Source: Polyodon spathula (lineage: Eukaryota; Chordata; Actinopteri; Acipenseriformes; Polyodontidae). Taken from it: 64,000 bases of DNA. Each line of letters begins with the position of its first letter. Position 1 is the first letter of the stretch. The position numbers and the translations under genes are program-made. The DNA is taken from the NCBI RefSeq assembly GCF_017654505.1, contig NC_054571.1, positions 3,415,119 to 3,479,118 of the forward strand. Direction: 5' to 3'. Below, one piece after another: positions 45,601 to 56,399 of the stretch. Under the pieces are notes generated by a model. The model searched no databases. It was given only the letters and a program-made list of their open reading frames with translations, and was not told the DNA's origin.

Positions 45601-48600
45601 ACTCCACCACCCTCTCCCCACCCTCTCTGCATTGACCCCCATCCCTCTCCTCTGTCTCCCTGCATTGACTCCCCCACCCTCTCCCCTCCCTCCCTGCATT
45701 GACTCCCCCACCTTCACTCACTGACATTCCCTCTCTGCACTGACATCCATCCCTCTCCTGTCTCCCTACATTGACTCCCCCACCCTCTCCCCTCCCTCCC
45801 TGCATTGACTCCCTGACCCTCTCTGCATTGACACCCATCCCTCTCCTGTCTCCCTGCATTGACTCCCCCACCCTCTCCCCTCCCTCCCTGCATTGACTCC
45901 CCCACCCTCTCTGCATTGACACCCATCCCTCTCCTGTCTCCCTGCATTGACTCCCCCACCCTCTCCCCTCCCTCCCTGCATTGACTCCCCCACCCTCTCT
46001 GCACTGACACCCATCCCTCTCCTGTCTCCCTGCATTGACTCCCCCACCCTCTCCCCTCCCTCCCTGCATTGACTCCCCCACCCTCTCTGCATTGACACCC
46101 ATCCCTCTCCCTCCCTCCCTGCATTGACTCCCCCACCCTCTCCTCTTCCTCCCTGCATTGACACCCCCACCCTCTCCCACCCATCCCTCTCTGCATTGAC
46201 ACCCATCCCTCTCCTCTGTCTCCCTGCATTGACACCCCCACCCTCTCTGCATTGACACCCATCCCTCTCCTCTGTCTCCCTGCATTGACTCCCCCACCCT
46301 CTCCCCTCCCTCTCTGCATTGACACCCATCCCTCTCCTGTCTCCCTGCATTGACACCCCCACCCTCTCCCCTCCCTCCCTGCATTGACACCCCCACCCTC
46401 TCCCCTCCCTCCCTGCATTGACACCCCCACCCTCTCCCCTCCCTCTCTGCATTGACACCCATCCCTCTCCTGTCTCCCAGCATTGACTCCCCCACCCCCC
46501 TCCCCCCTCCCTCTCTGCATTGACACCCTGCCTCTCCCCTCCCTCTCCCACCCTCCCTGCACTGACACCCCCACCCTCTCCCCTCCCTCTCTCTCCCTCT
46601 CTGTCTCCCTGCATTGACTCCCCCACCCTCTCCCCTCCCTCTCTGCATTGACACCCCCACCCTCTCCTCTCCCTCCCTGCATTGACACCCCCACCCTCTC
46701 CCATCCCTCTCTGCATTGACACCCATCCCTCTCCTGTCTCCCTGCATTGACTCCCCCACCCTCTCCTCTGTCTCCCTGCATTGACTCCCCCACCCTCTCC
46801 TCTCCCTCCCTGCATTGACACCCCCACCCTCTCCCCTCCCTCCCTGCATTGACTCCCCCACCCTCTCCCCTCCCTCCCTGCATTGACACCCCCACCCTCT
46901 CCCCTCCCTCCCTGCATTGACACCCCCACCCTCTCCCCTCCCTCCCTGCATTGACTCCCCCACCCTCTCTGCATTGACTCCCCCACCTCTCCCCCACCCT
47001 CTCCCCTCCCTCTCTGCATTGACACCCATCCCTCTCCTGTCTCCCTGCATTGACTCCCCTACCCTCTCCCCTCCCTCCCTGCACTGACTCCCTGTAACAA
47101 AGTGCCCGCCCCTGTGTATATTATCTGTTATGTGTTGCGTGTGGTGTGTTTAAATGTTGGTGTATAGACATTGGTACACGGGATATAAACGGGTCTGTGT
47201 AACACGAGTGTTTAAAAATGTATATGTGTATTTAGGCACGAGGATTGCACAGCACTTCACGTGCAAGTAAAATGTAGTAATATGTGAGCACGAGGAATTG
47301 CACTTTATTAATTCACGTGCTGGGATTCAAGTGAATAATTAATTGGTAATTGAATCCCAGCACAATAGTATATATAGATGCACGTTGTCACATACTGGGG
47401 TTGGGTGTTCGGTGAGTGGAGAACGGGACTGGAGACGGAGGAAAGAAGTATAGTAGTAATAATAATAATAATAACAAAGTATCTGCTCACCGTGTTTGTC
47501 AGTGTCTGTCCGTGCACCGTTTTGTTAAGTTTAGTCTGTTTTTTGTTTGTCTATTTATTTTGGCGTAGAGTGCCGTGTCCTGTGTTTTCGTGTTTGTTTA
47601 AACCTTTTATTTTGTAATAAACCGGCGCCAACAGGCGTCTTCATCATTTCATTTCATCCGTCCTGTGTTTTGTGTATTTCATTCCTTTTCCTGGTTCTGA
47701 CGCCGCCCACTTGGCCGTCTTTGTGACACTCCCCCACCCTCTCCTCTGTCTCCCTGCATTGACACCCCCACCCCCTCCCCTTCCTCTCTGCATTGACACC
47801 CATCCCTCTCCTGTCTCCCAGCATTGACTCCCCCACCCCCTCCCCTCCCTCTCCTCTTCCTCCCTGCATTGACACCCCCACCCTCTCCCCTCCCTCTCTG
47901 CATTGACACCCATCCCTCTCCTGTCTCCCTGCATTGACACCCCCACCCTCTCCCCTCCCTCTCTGCATTGACACCCATCCCTCTCCTGTCTCCCAGCATT
48001 GACTCCCCCACCCCCTCCCCTCCCTCTCCTCCCTGCATTGACACCCCCACCCTCTCCTCTCCCTCCCTGCATTGACACCCCCACCCTCTCCCCTCCCTCT
48101 CTGCATTGACACCCATCCCTCTCCCTGTCTCCCTGCATTGACTCCCCCACGCTCTCCTCTGTCTCCCTGCATTGACTCCCCCACCCTCTCCCTGCATTGA
48201 CACCCCCACCCTCTCCTCTGTCTCCCTGCATTGACACCCCCACCCTCTCCCCTCCCTCTCTGCATTGACACCCCCACCCTCTCCTCTGTCTCCCTGCATT
48301 GACACCCCCACCCTCTCTGCATTGACACCCATGCCTCTCCCCTCCCTCTCCTCTTCCTCCCTGCATTGACACCCCCACCCTCTCCCATCCCTCTCTGCAT
48401 TGACACCCATCCCTCTCCTCTGTCTCCCTGCATTGACACCCCCACCCTCTCCCCTCCCTCTCCCTGCATTGACACCCCCACCCTCTCCCCTCCCTCCCTG
48501 CATTGACTCCCCCACCCTCTCCCCTCCCTCCCTGCATTGACACCCCCACCCTCTCCCCTCCCTCTCTGCATTGACACCCATCCCTCTCCTCTGTCTCCCT

Positions 48601-50308
48601 GCATTGACACCCCCACCCTCTCCCCTCCCTCTCTGCATTGACACCCCCACCCTCTCCTCTGTCTCCCTGCATTGACACCCCCACCCTCTCCCCTCCCTCT
48701 CTGCATTGACACCCCCACCCTCTGCCCTCCCTCTCCCTCCATTGACACCTCTGCCTATCCACAGGATGGTCAACATGTCTCTAAATTGCTAATGTTGAGG
48801 AAACAAAAAATTCTCTAAACGTTTCAGAAGGATGCTTAACTGGTCATGTGCGCTCCTTCAAAAACGTTGTTTTCTGCCGTTTTTAATATCTTGATAATGA
48901 AAAGCCCCAACTGTGCCCACAATTCAGCGAATGCAAAACGCAGCTCTCTGGCACCGTCACCAGACAGCTAATACAATAATCGCATTAGGCTTAGTCGCCG
49001 TGCACATCACCCAGCACCTATTTTAATGATTAAATAAGGCATTTAAATAGTTTCACACACGGTGCTAGATATCATGTTACAGGTGCTTGCTGTACCATGC
49101 GTTTCTTTCCCATCACCACGGACGCAACTGTTCAGATTTCTGGATTCCATTCGGTAGAAGATGAGAAGTAATCCAAAAAGGCCCATTCACAGGTGGCCAG
49201 CACTGCCGCTGCAAACACCTAGAGCCATTCTCACCTAGAAATGATGCGGGCCGGTCTGCCCTAGACACACCCAGAGCAATTCCCTCAGCGTCTAAAAATA
49301 AACGAACAGGCGTCTGAAACGGTCTCAGCTGCCGGCGCACACAAGAACAGCGTGTCTGACTGCAGCTTTCCGGTCTGCAGATAGTAGACGGGCAGTCTCA
49401 AGGCAATGTGCGACAGAACAATAATTACACTGTACTTCAAAACAATTAATACAGACGCGGCTCTCCAGTTTTGTTTGGTTTTTTTTTTAATTAAGCTCCA
49501 CAGTAGCAGCGACCTTTTGTGGACATCACACGCGCACTTCCATAAAATAGTGTTTTTTATACCAACGTCGTTTAAATCATTTCAATATAAATCATGAATT
49601 AATATATTTACACGCACACACACGTAATACGAACCCACCAGATCTCCTCTAGAACCACGATGCAAAATGAAAAAGGTATTTAAGTGCATCATGTCGAAGT
49701 CATAGAAATCATTTTTAAGATTAATTAAAATTGATTTATGAAAATTCAGAACACTTACAAAAACAGGACAGAAACATGCATATGTTGTTTTTGAGAAAAT
49801 GCATTCTTTTTTGTGGTCTTCGCTGGAGATTACAACTACAGCTTTTGTGATCTGTTATTTGTTTTCTTGTATATCGACTTATGCTAATTAAATAAATAAA
49901 CAAAAATAAATAAATAAATAAATAAAACCCGACGTGTCTCGAATGATGTACCTTTGTTTTTCTGCCGCCTCTGCCCGGCGGAGGCTTCATCAGTCTAGCG
50001 GCTGACTTCCTCACCTCCCCCCGCAACGGGAGCGTGATATTCCCGAACCTCGTCCTCCGCAGCCGCCCCTTCGCCACCTCTCTCTCCAGCACCACTTTCA
50101 CTTTGCTCCGGGTCAGCTTCTCTTGCGAGAGGCGCTCCTGCGAGCTCAGGAAGCCCAGGATCTCCTTCAGCCCCAGCGGTGTGTGACTCGCCTTACTGGC
50201 GGAGGGTCCACTCTTTTCGGCGAGACTCCGAACAGACGCCACAAGCCGGTCCCCTAAATCCGGTTTAGCCTCGGTTGCGCCGCTGCGGCACGCTTTGTGA
50301 GTGAGCCG

Positions 50309-50344
<36 letters not shown>

Positions 50345-51106
50345 CTTGAGCGGCGCTTGCTTGCGGTGCCGGTGGCTGCAAGTTTTATAATCCGTGCAGC
50401 TGCACGCACTTCTGCACACGCCCGGCTCTGGCCCGAGAGAAGCCCGTGTTTTAATATTATTCCCACAGTTCACAGGGGTACTCGTGTCGTTACTCGGGCA
50501 GCCAGTCTGTTGCAGCTTCTTGTCTTTCGGGCCATTTGCGTCGCTGCTGCTAGTACAACCAGTAGCATTATTGCGAGGTTCACTTTTGCAGCCCGCTGCG
50601 CCACAGCACATACAACTGTTTCCGCTACCCGGGACCACGTCTCCCGCATCCTTCACGCTGTTTTCTCTCTCGTTTTTTGAATGGGCGTCATTGCATTGCA
50701 CCTCTCCAGGACATTCTGTGCCCTTGCAGCAGTGTGCCCTTATTTCTGCGGGGATGCAAGCGCTGTTAAGAGCCGGGCTTGCATTTTTGGCTAGTTCTGC
50801 GCCCGTTGTCCTACCATTTGAAGAAGCGGCTGCACTGTCACCGCCTGCCTCCGGTTCCACCAGCTTTTTTCTGCTTTTTCTTTGCACCTTGGCGGCGTTG
50901 CGGTACGAGATTGAGCCCTTGTAGCTGACTTTCAAGACGGTTTGATCCTGGATAAGCTTCTCCAGTTCTGTCCGGGTTCGGTCTGGGTCTGACCCGTGTC
51001 GCCTCCTGACCATCCTGCAAATCCTCTCAAGGTCCGGCCGGGCTTTCCTTGAGCGCAGCGAGTCGATGGTCTCCAGAATCCACTCCCGGTATTTGGGTTC
51101 GGTCAT
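36527..51106 (-). CDS. samd1: SAMD1 (atherin), winged-helix and SAM domain chromatin protein, seven coding exons
   Basis: SAMD1 is a nuclear repressor: its winged helix binds unmethylated CpG islands, its SAM domain self-associates and contacts related SAM proteins, and it recruits the LSD1 histone demethylase. Exons 49952-51106, 43677-44181, 42787-42950, 39832-39901, 38948-39041, 37435-37549 and 36527-36676 join in phase to a 750-residue protein. The winged helix is at about 4-75 ([31 protein letters not shown]). A cysteine-rich stretch follows at about 117-245, ten serines at about 256-265, and a conserved helical block with [11 protein letters not shown] at about 308-370. The acidic region spans about 386-553 and SAM lies at about 672-745. 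The start ATG has a strong GCCACC context. Human SAMD1 is 538 residues and alanine/proline-rich where this one is cysteine-rich. Confidence 0.94.
37435..37549 (-). CDS. samd1: SAMD1 exon 6: N-terminal half of SAM domain
   Basis: It encodes [20 protein letters not shown] followed by [10 protein letters not shown]. The acceptor is CCCGCACAG and the donor GTCAGT. It completes a valine codon from the exon before and ends in phase 0. Confidence 0.96.
37708..37813. mobile_element. Short MITE in a SAMD1 intron
   Basis: TTTCACAGACCC at the left pairs with GGGTCTGTGAAA at the right, and the homology extends inward over about 37 bp (TTAGCACT, CTTGG). About 105 bp long, no coding sequence. A possible relative of the GGGTCTGT motif lies at about 38733. 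Confidence 0.7.
38948..39041 (-). CDS. samd1: SAMD1 exon 5
   Basis: It encodes [20 protein letters not shown] followed by [10 protein letters not shown]. The acceptor is TTCCCTCAG and the donor a consensus GTGAGT. Phases fit both neighbours. The peptide itself is not strongly conserved with human, so support comes mainly from splice sites and phase. Confidence 0.8.
39832..39901 (-). CDS. samd1: SAMD1 exon 4
   Basis: It encodes [20 protein letters not shown] and MES, then one base of the next codon. The acceptor is CTTTTAG and the donor GTGAGT. It weakly resembles a human segment with KEGGTASVATG. Support is splice sites and phase agreement. Confidence 0.78.
40504..41728. mobile_element. Non-autonomous hAT element in a SAMD1 intron
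   Basis: CAGTGGTTCCCAAC at the left and GTTGGGAACCACTG at the right are perfect hAT-type terminal inverted repeats. They are flanked by TTATAGTC and TCATAGTC, an 8-bp target duplication with one mismatch. The element is about 1.2 kb and no transposase is recognisable inside. Confidence 0.9.
42787..42950 (-). CDS. samd1: SAMD1 exon 3 with tandem 11-residue repeat
   Basis: It encodes [20 protein letters not shown], then [12 protein letters not shown] and [11 protein letters not shown], ending ILAGTAVE. The two LQSREE units are an exact 33-bp in-frame duplication apart from single changes and should form a charged helix. The donor is GTGAGA, the acceptor ATCTTCAG; phases fit. Confidence 0.85.
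43677..44181 (-). CDS. samd1: SAMD1 exon 2: acidic Glu/Ser/Pro-rich region
   Basis: It starts [20 protein letters not shown], matching the human GGEERVLEKEEEED region, and continues for 168 residues rich in Glu, Ser and Pro with scattered cysteines, ending ELLDST. The acceptor is TTTTTTCAG and the donor GTAAAT. Probably disordered. Confidence 0.9.
45055..47092. repeat. Polypyrimidine minisatellite, left part (SAMD1 intron 1)
   Basis: Hundreds of variants of CTGCATTGACACCCCCACCC followed by TCTCCCCTCCCTC, spaced about 30-40 bp. The plus strand is almost pure C/T apart from the GCATTGA core. On the SAMD1 strand it is G-rich with runs such as GGGAGGGGAGAGGGTGGGGG. Very long frames of the [15 protein letters not shown] type are artefacts. 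Confidence 0.97.
47093..47728 (+). mobile_element. Solo LTR inserted in the minisatellite
   Basis: It begins TGTAACAAAG and ends TTTGTGACA, with CTCCC on both sides as a 5-bp target duplication. A TATATATA box lies at 47369-47375 and AATAAA at 47616-47621, the order expected of U3-R-U5. No internal retroelement sequence is present, so recombination between LTRs probably removed it. Family unknown; 5-bp duplications fit Ty3/gypsy or retrovirus-like elements. Confidence 0.85.
47729..48755. repeat. Polypyrimidine minisatellite, right part (SAMD1 intron 1)
   Basis: The same unit family as before the LTR resumes exactly at the target duplication, which shows the array was once continuous. It ends at about 48750 in ordinary intron sequence. 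Confidence 0.97.
48756..49951 (-). other. Rest of SAMD1 intron 1
   Basis: Ordinary intron, AT-rich toward the first exon, with a (TAAA)n run at about 49905-49925 near the splice donor. No further exon seen. Confidence 0.6.
49952..51106 (-). CDS. samd1: SAMD1 exon 1: winged helix, Cys-rich and polyserine regions
   Basis: The ATG at 51104-51106 lies in GCCACCATGA and opens [20 protein letters not shown]. The following [18 protein letters not shown] and [15 protein letters not shown] match the human SAMD1 winged helix almost residue for residue. The middle holds about 17 cysteines and then ten serines from an (AGC) run. The end, [10 protein letters not shown], meets a GTACAT donor in phase 0. 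An upstream in-frame extension is open but lacks conserved sequence. Confidence 0.95.
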
Positions 51107-51320
51107 GGTGGCGCGTTTGGCTCGGTTCAGCTGTGCGGTGTGACTGCTTTCTTCTCCGACGTGACGACGGTGCACCGATCCGGTCCGAGCCCGGCTGGGA
51201 ATGAAGCGGAAGCCTTGCTGTACGCCTGCGTTCCCCACAATCTGCGTTTAAGGTGGATCGACAGAGATAGCGCACAGAATAGTGCTTGAGGTAGCGTCAT
51301 TTAAGGTGGAACCGAGTAGT
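51107..51320 (-). promoter_or_regulatory. GC-rich SAMD1 5' UTR and promoter region
   Basis: The region just upstream of the start codon is rich in CpG and, with exon 1, forms a CpG island in otherwise AT-rich DNA. No TATA box is obvious. A housekeeping-type promoter is inferred; the transcription start cannot be placed. Confidence 0.5.
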
Positions 51321-52246
51321 TTCAGGTTTCTCGAATGCCGTGTTTTTTTTTTTTTTTTTTTTTAAAAGGGAACCAATAAATGATTACATACGGCCTCATT
51401 GTTACTTTCTCTTTACTATAAACATGTTACAAATAGTATGAAGTAGGCTACATATTTGCTGTTTTCACACATTATTGGTTTGTTTTACAAGATTAACATC
51501 TGTTAAACAAATAACCTGACACTAACACTGTATGCTCGACATCATTATACATCGGAGTGATAGCTTATGTAACACGCTTCTCGACAGTTACAGAAAAAAA
51601 TACCAGTTGCATTAAAAAAACAAATTCCTAATTTTATAATATATACACACACACACACACACACACGACTTGAAGTGATTGTGGCGTTTGATGCGCACCC
51701 TCCCTGTCGCACATTTTTCTCCACACTGAACCAAGCATGCGAACGTGTGGTGATGTGAATGCATTGTGCGCATGTGAGGACAGGCACTGAAGCACGGATG
51801 TTTATTTGCACGGTACCGCTGCTGGAACAGTTACGGTTAGCACAGTGCTAGTCAACTTTAACTCAATACAGTATTCCTGGTCCCACCCCCAAAAGTATTG
51901 AACCCTAAGAAAAACACTGCTCCCCATCCTGACTGGAATATTAACTCTTGACACATTCCCATACAGTATCTGCACTGCGAAACACATTCAAGTGCTTCCC
52001 ACTAACAGAGTTCCTTACCTGGCCTCTAATCTGCACAAATGCCAGGCTAGGGCGTTCCAAAGCACTATGACCGGCCTGCCTTACATCTCACTTCTAATCA
52101 GGGTCCACTATAGCCCACTCTCTCAGCTCTGATCACTTGGACACAATGTATACCTCACCCCAGTCTTTAATTCTAACCACTAGGCCATGCTGTCTCCCAG
52201 TCCCTTTGTAATGACCACTCTGCCGCCCTGCACATATCCCAGTCCC
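51321..52246. other. Non-coding, upstream of SAMD1
   Basis: A poly-T run at about 51342-51363 and a short (AC)n run at about 51645. The last 100 bp begin to resemble the minisatellite that follows. Confidence 0.55.
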
Positions 52247-53060
52247 TCCGTTCTATCCAATGGAACACGCTGCTTCTATCCCAGTCTCTCAGCTCTACCC
52301 ACTGGAACACGCTGCTTCTATCCCAGTCTCTCAGCTCTATCCACTGGAACACGCTGCTTCTATCCCAGTCTCTCAGCTCTATCCACTGGAACACGCTGCT
52401 TCTATCCCAGTCTCTCAGCTCTATCCACTGGAACACGCTGCTTCTATCCCAGTCTCTCAGCTCTATCCACTGGAACGAGAGTCGCGATGATAGGTGACCT
52501 GGTTGTTTCGACGAAGACTAGGCTCAGAGAAGTCGCGCATCAGGGTGACATTCTCTTGTGTCGATGGTTTCTATCCCACGCTGGAACACGTTGCTATCCC
52601 AGTCTCTCAGCTCTATCCACTGGAACACGTTGCTTCTGTCCCAGTCTCTCAGCTCTATCCACTGGAACACGCTGCTTCTATCCCAGTCTCTCAGCTCTAT
52701 CCACTGGAACACGCTGCTTCTGTCCCAGTCTCTCAGCTCTATCCACTGGAACACGCTGCTTCTGTCCCAGTCTCTCAGCTCTATCCACTGGAACACGTTG
52801 CTTCTGTCCCAGTCTCTCAGCTCTATCCACTGGAACACGCTGCTTCTGTCCCAGTCTCTCAGCTCTATCCACTGGAACACGCTGCTTCTGTCCCAGTCTC
52901 TCAGCTCTATCCACTGGAACACGCTGCTTCTATCCCAGTCTCTCAGCTCTATCCACTGGAACACGCTGCTTCTATCCCAGTCTCTCAGCTCTATCCACTG
53001 GAACACGCTGCTTCTATCCCAGTCTCTCAGCTCTATCCACTGGGACACGTTGCTTCTATC
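52247..53060 (+). repeat. 42-bp minisatellite upstream of SAMD1, about 16 copies in two blocks
   Basis: Units contain CAGTCTCTCAGCTCTATCCA followed by CTGGAACACGCTGCTTCTAT. About five copies precede and eleven follow an unrelated insert. Units vary mainly at C/T positions. The open frames on both strands are due to the unit length being a multiple of three. Confidence 0.96.
52476..52585. other. Unrelated CpG-rich insert splitting the 42-bp array
   Basis: About 110 bp starting AGTCGCGATGATAGG show no similarity to the repeat units on either side and are richer in CpG. No inverted repeats or clear target duplication were seen. Origin unknown. Confidence 0.7.
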
Positions 53061-56000
53061 CCACTGCCTCCTAAATGCAGTCTGGCAGGGTCACAGCTGT
53101 ATTCACTAAACCACCCTTCAAGCCAGCAGCTTCCTCCTAAATTCAAACACATTGAGACACAAAACAACTCTGTGTCTAGTCCTACTTACTGTATCACACT
53201 GCATTACTGGGCCATGTTACTATACTGGGTTAAACCAAGGGGTAGACTTAAAACCAGATTCCCTTGCAATGTAGCTCACATGTGCTTCCTGAGACTTACC
53301 TCTGGATTTCCGATTTCCTGTGATGTCATCCGCCAGACATGTGACTGGGACGAGAGTGGAAGCACCAACCCCCTCGGGACATAGCGCAAGAATGAAGAGA
53401 CACTGCGTTCAGGGCTCACCTGACAGAACAGACAATGAGATGTCTTTCTTTTTGCATTACTGATTGGCTCAGACAGGCATAAGATGTTTTTTTTAATTGG
53501 CTAACACACATTTTAATTTAATATATTTGTAACTTCAGAAGGGTCACCATGTTATGACGAATTCTGGGGTACCTCTTGAAGATAAAATATGTAACCCTGT
53601 TCTGCAAAAAAAAAAATCATTTTAATGCCGATTTGTGGGACACATTAAACTGACAATTTAAACAGCTTTTCCCAGAATTCTTTTCAGAGCAGTTGCTTCA
53701 GGAAGGTGTTTCATGGCGGGCTTGAAAAATGAAATGTCATTCGACACACAACCTGCCCAAGAAAACATTAGCTTTCAGCTCTCTTCTGTACTTGGCTATA
53801 GGACTAAAGACAAGAATACTAAACGTAATATATTCAATTCTACCAGGAAAGAAATGTACTAAAACGTCATATATTCAATTCTACCAGGTCTTTTTCAAAG
53901 ATCATCTCTAGAGATGACGCTTACAGCAGACCAAGCTCCAGCTTCCCTGCCAGTAGCTACAAGTTAACTGAATCTGCACCCAGGCTTAAATTACAGGTAG
54001 AACATGTTTGTGTAACTGAAATGCTATTGAGCTAACAAAATGTACTCATGTAGTCACATATTTTGCAACCAAAAAGGACAATAAGCATAAAACGTTAAAG
54101 CTGTGACACACTTAAATCTATATGTGTATATTAAAAAACATTTTAGGAGTAGCCAAGACAATTATTCACCCACAGACTGTTCTTTTGAAATTGGAATCAC
54201 TACCAGCACAGTCATTTATCAGTTTTGTTTGTTTGTTTGTTTCGTTCACACATTGAGTTTAAACTCCTCTTCACAAGGCTGAGATTACATGTCGGGTGTG
54301 GGAGGAGAGCCAGCCCTGTCCCTGGAAGCGTGAGCTTGAAGAGGGAAGAGGAGGAGGGAGCCTGGCCCTCCTGGCTCTTAGGCACGAATGTTTGGAAATT
54401 GTTTTTTTTTTGGATGAGAGATAAAACAAAGAAAAATCACCTTGTAGACTGTTGGCTACATCACATGTCTCATATCAAATTGTTTCATGAAGTTTAAACC
54501 TTACCTTAAATATCAGACATATTTACTATTTATATTATTTATTTATATTATTATATTATTATTTATATTCTATTCCCATCTTAAACATTTTACTTAAATT
54601 TAAAATGAACCATTTCACGTTGAAATTAGGGTTACCATGCATCAAGATACAATTAAACACTTCTTTAAAATTAAAAATCTATGCATGATCCCCATAAAAC
54701 AAATGAGGATGTTTTGTAAAATGCTTTAAAACATATAAACCCAGTACAGCTTTAGTAACACCCCCAACCACTTTCCTGCACTGTCACGTATTTATTTATT
54801 TTGGGTGTGATTTGGTTACCATAGCTATTTTCTACCCTCTTACAGTACAGTAAGTACCAACATGTAAGTGGGCACACATGACAGATCTATCCCATGCACC
54901 TGGAAGCATTGCTGTACTGTGATTGGGAGCGACATACAAGTCTCACCCAATCAGAAGGCAGAAAAGAACCCAGGCTGTCAGAATTCATTTGATTACATCT
55001 CCTTCAGTCATGGCATGTACAATTGCACCACGTTAAAGTTTCCTATGTATCTATTTGCTAATGCATATACGGCAGGGCTACTTGCCAAACTCCATAGAGT
55101 TCACACAGTTTAAAACATTTCTAAAAATGAAATACACAATGGTGTGACTGACGGGGATATCCATACTACAAACCTCAGTTGGAACTAGTCATGAATGAGT
55201 CATGGAGAACTTCCTGTGGAACTTGCAGAAGTCAAATGTTCTTAAACCTGGGGGCAAGGGGAGTCTTTCGTTTTAACTGTGCTGTGACACTGTCTTCCTT
55301 TGTGGCGATACACCACAGCTGGTAAAACAGTTCAGGTTGTGCTCAGCAGGGCACAGGATGTGGGTAGGAACCCGTTACCTATAGCTACATCAGTAGTGTT
55401 CTAGGAAATGTGATGACCACACCTACTGCTTGGGGAGGCGGGGGTTCTCTTATTACCCAACTCACACCGCTTACCCAAATATCTTGTTATCCTTGAATAT
55501 ATAAAATCAGCTCCTCTTCAAATATAAGCACATTATTTGAATTAAACTTAAACTAATTATGATACAAGAGCAGCGGTATCCAAAATGTTATCCGTTTACT
55601 TCAGAACCCTTGTTATCTAAAATTATCTTGGTGAAGAGATAATTGTTCACTCCTCAGATATTTTAATAAGCCTGTACTGTATGAATGACTGGGTGGATCA
55701 ATCATACTTAATTTTGAAATAGGTCTTACTGCAGTGGTGACTACCATGATAGGTATCACATTGAATGCTGGCCAGTCTTGGCACACCATTACAAAAATAA
55801 GTCATTCTGCTTTTAAGTATCAAAAGGCATTGCATTTATCTTATTTGAAAACAAGAATATTATCTATCTAGGAATAAGATGAAATTTAGTATTTTAAAAG
55901 GTCAGAGTTCTGAGGTTAAACTGACAAATACCCCACCCCAAGCACCAAAAATCAGAAGGAGATGCAGTTATATTAGTAAGAAAATGAGAAATCAAGACAG

Positions 56001-56399
56001 GAGGAAAACGTGCACCGATTTATAAAGCAAGCTGAACTTCTTTACTCACCCCAAGATCCAGCATGTGGTGTTCCCAATAGATAACCAATTGCATTCTTTA
56101 ATATTTTAGTTGTTAGAGTAGCTGGAACATAAGGAACATTCCCCGATATAGAAATGTAACCATTACCATATGGGTGTTTACCTCCTAAAGACCTGAAACC
56201 TGAATACTGTATACCAATCATGTCCTGCCCCCGAAGGCATACGAAGACTGCACACACAAATACCAGCATCATATTTCCTTCAAGCCTGCTGCTATCATGG
56301 ACACAGTGACCTTGAAGGTTAATGGTTTCATTTCTAGATCAGGGAACCAGGGCAAGATTGCAGAATGACTAAACCAAGGGCCTGTCCTGGTTTACAAGT
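53061..56399. other. Non-coding stretch
   Basis: No exon could be supported. A short duplication (CATATATTCAATTCTACCAG-like) occurs twice at about 53826-53888. AT-rich (TTAT)n-like sequence lies at about 54525-54570. Confidence 0.5.

Noticed and set aside
45452..48776. ORFs up to 532 codons of Gly-Glu-Arg repeats
   Set aside because: Translations of the polypyrimidine minisatellite inside a SAMD1 intron, open in three frames at once.
51107..51238. Upstream in-frame start giving a longer SAMD1
   Set aside because: The extra residues show no similarity to SAMD1, while the downstream ATG has an ideal context and aligns with the conserved winged helix.
52173..53384. ORFs of about 300 codons with repeated SQLYPLEHAAS or QWIELRDWDRS
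   Set aside because: They follow the 42-bp minisatellite in all frames; repeat artefacts.
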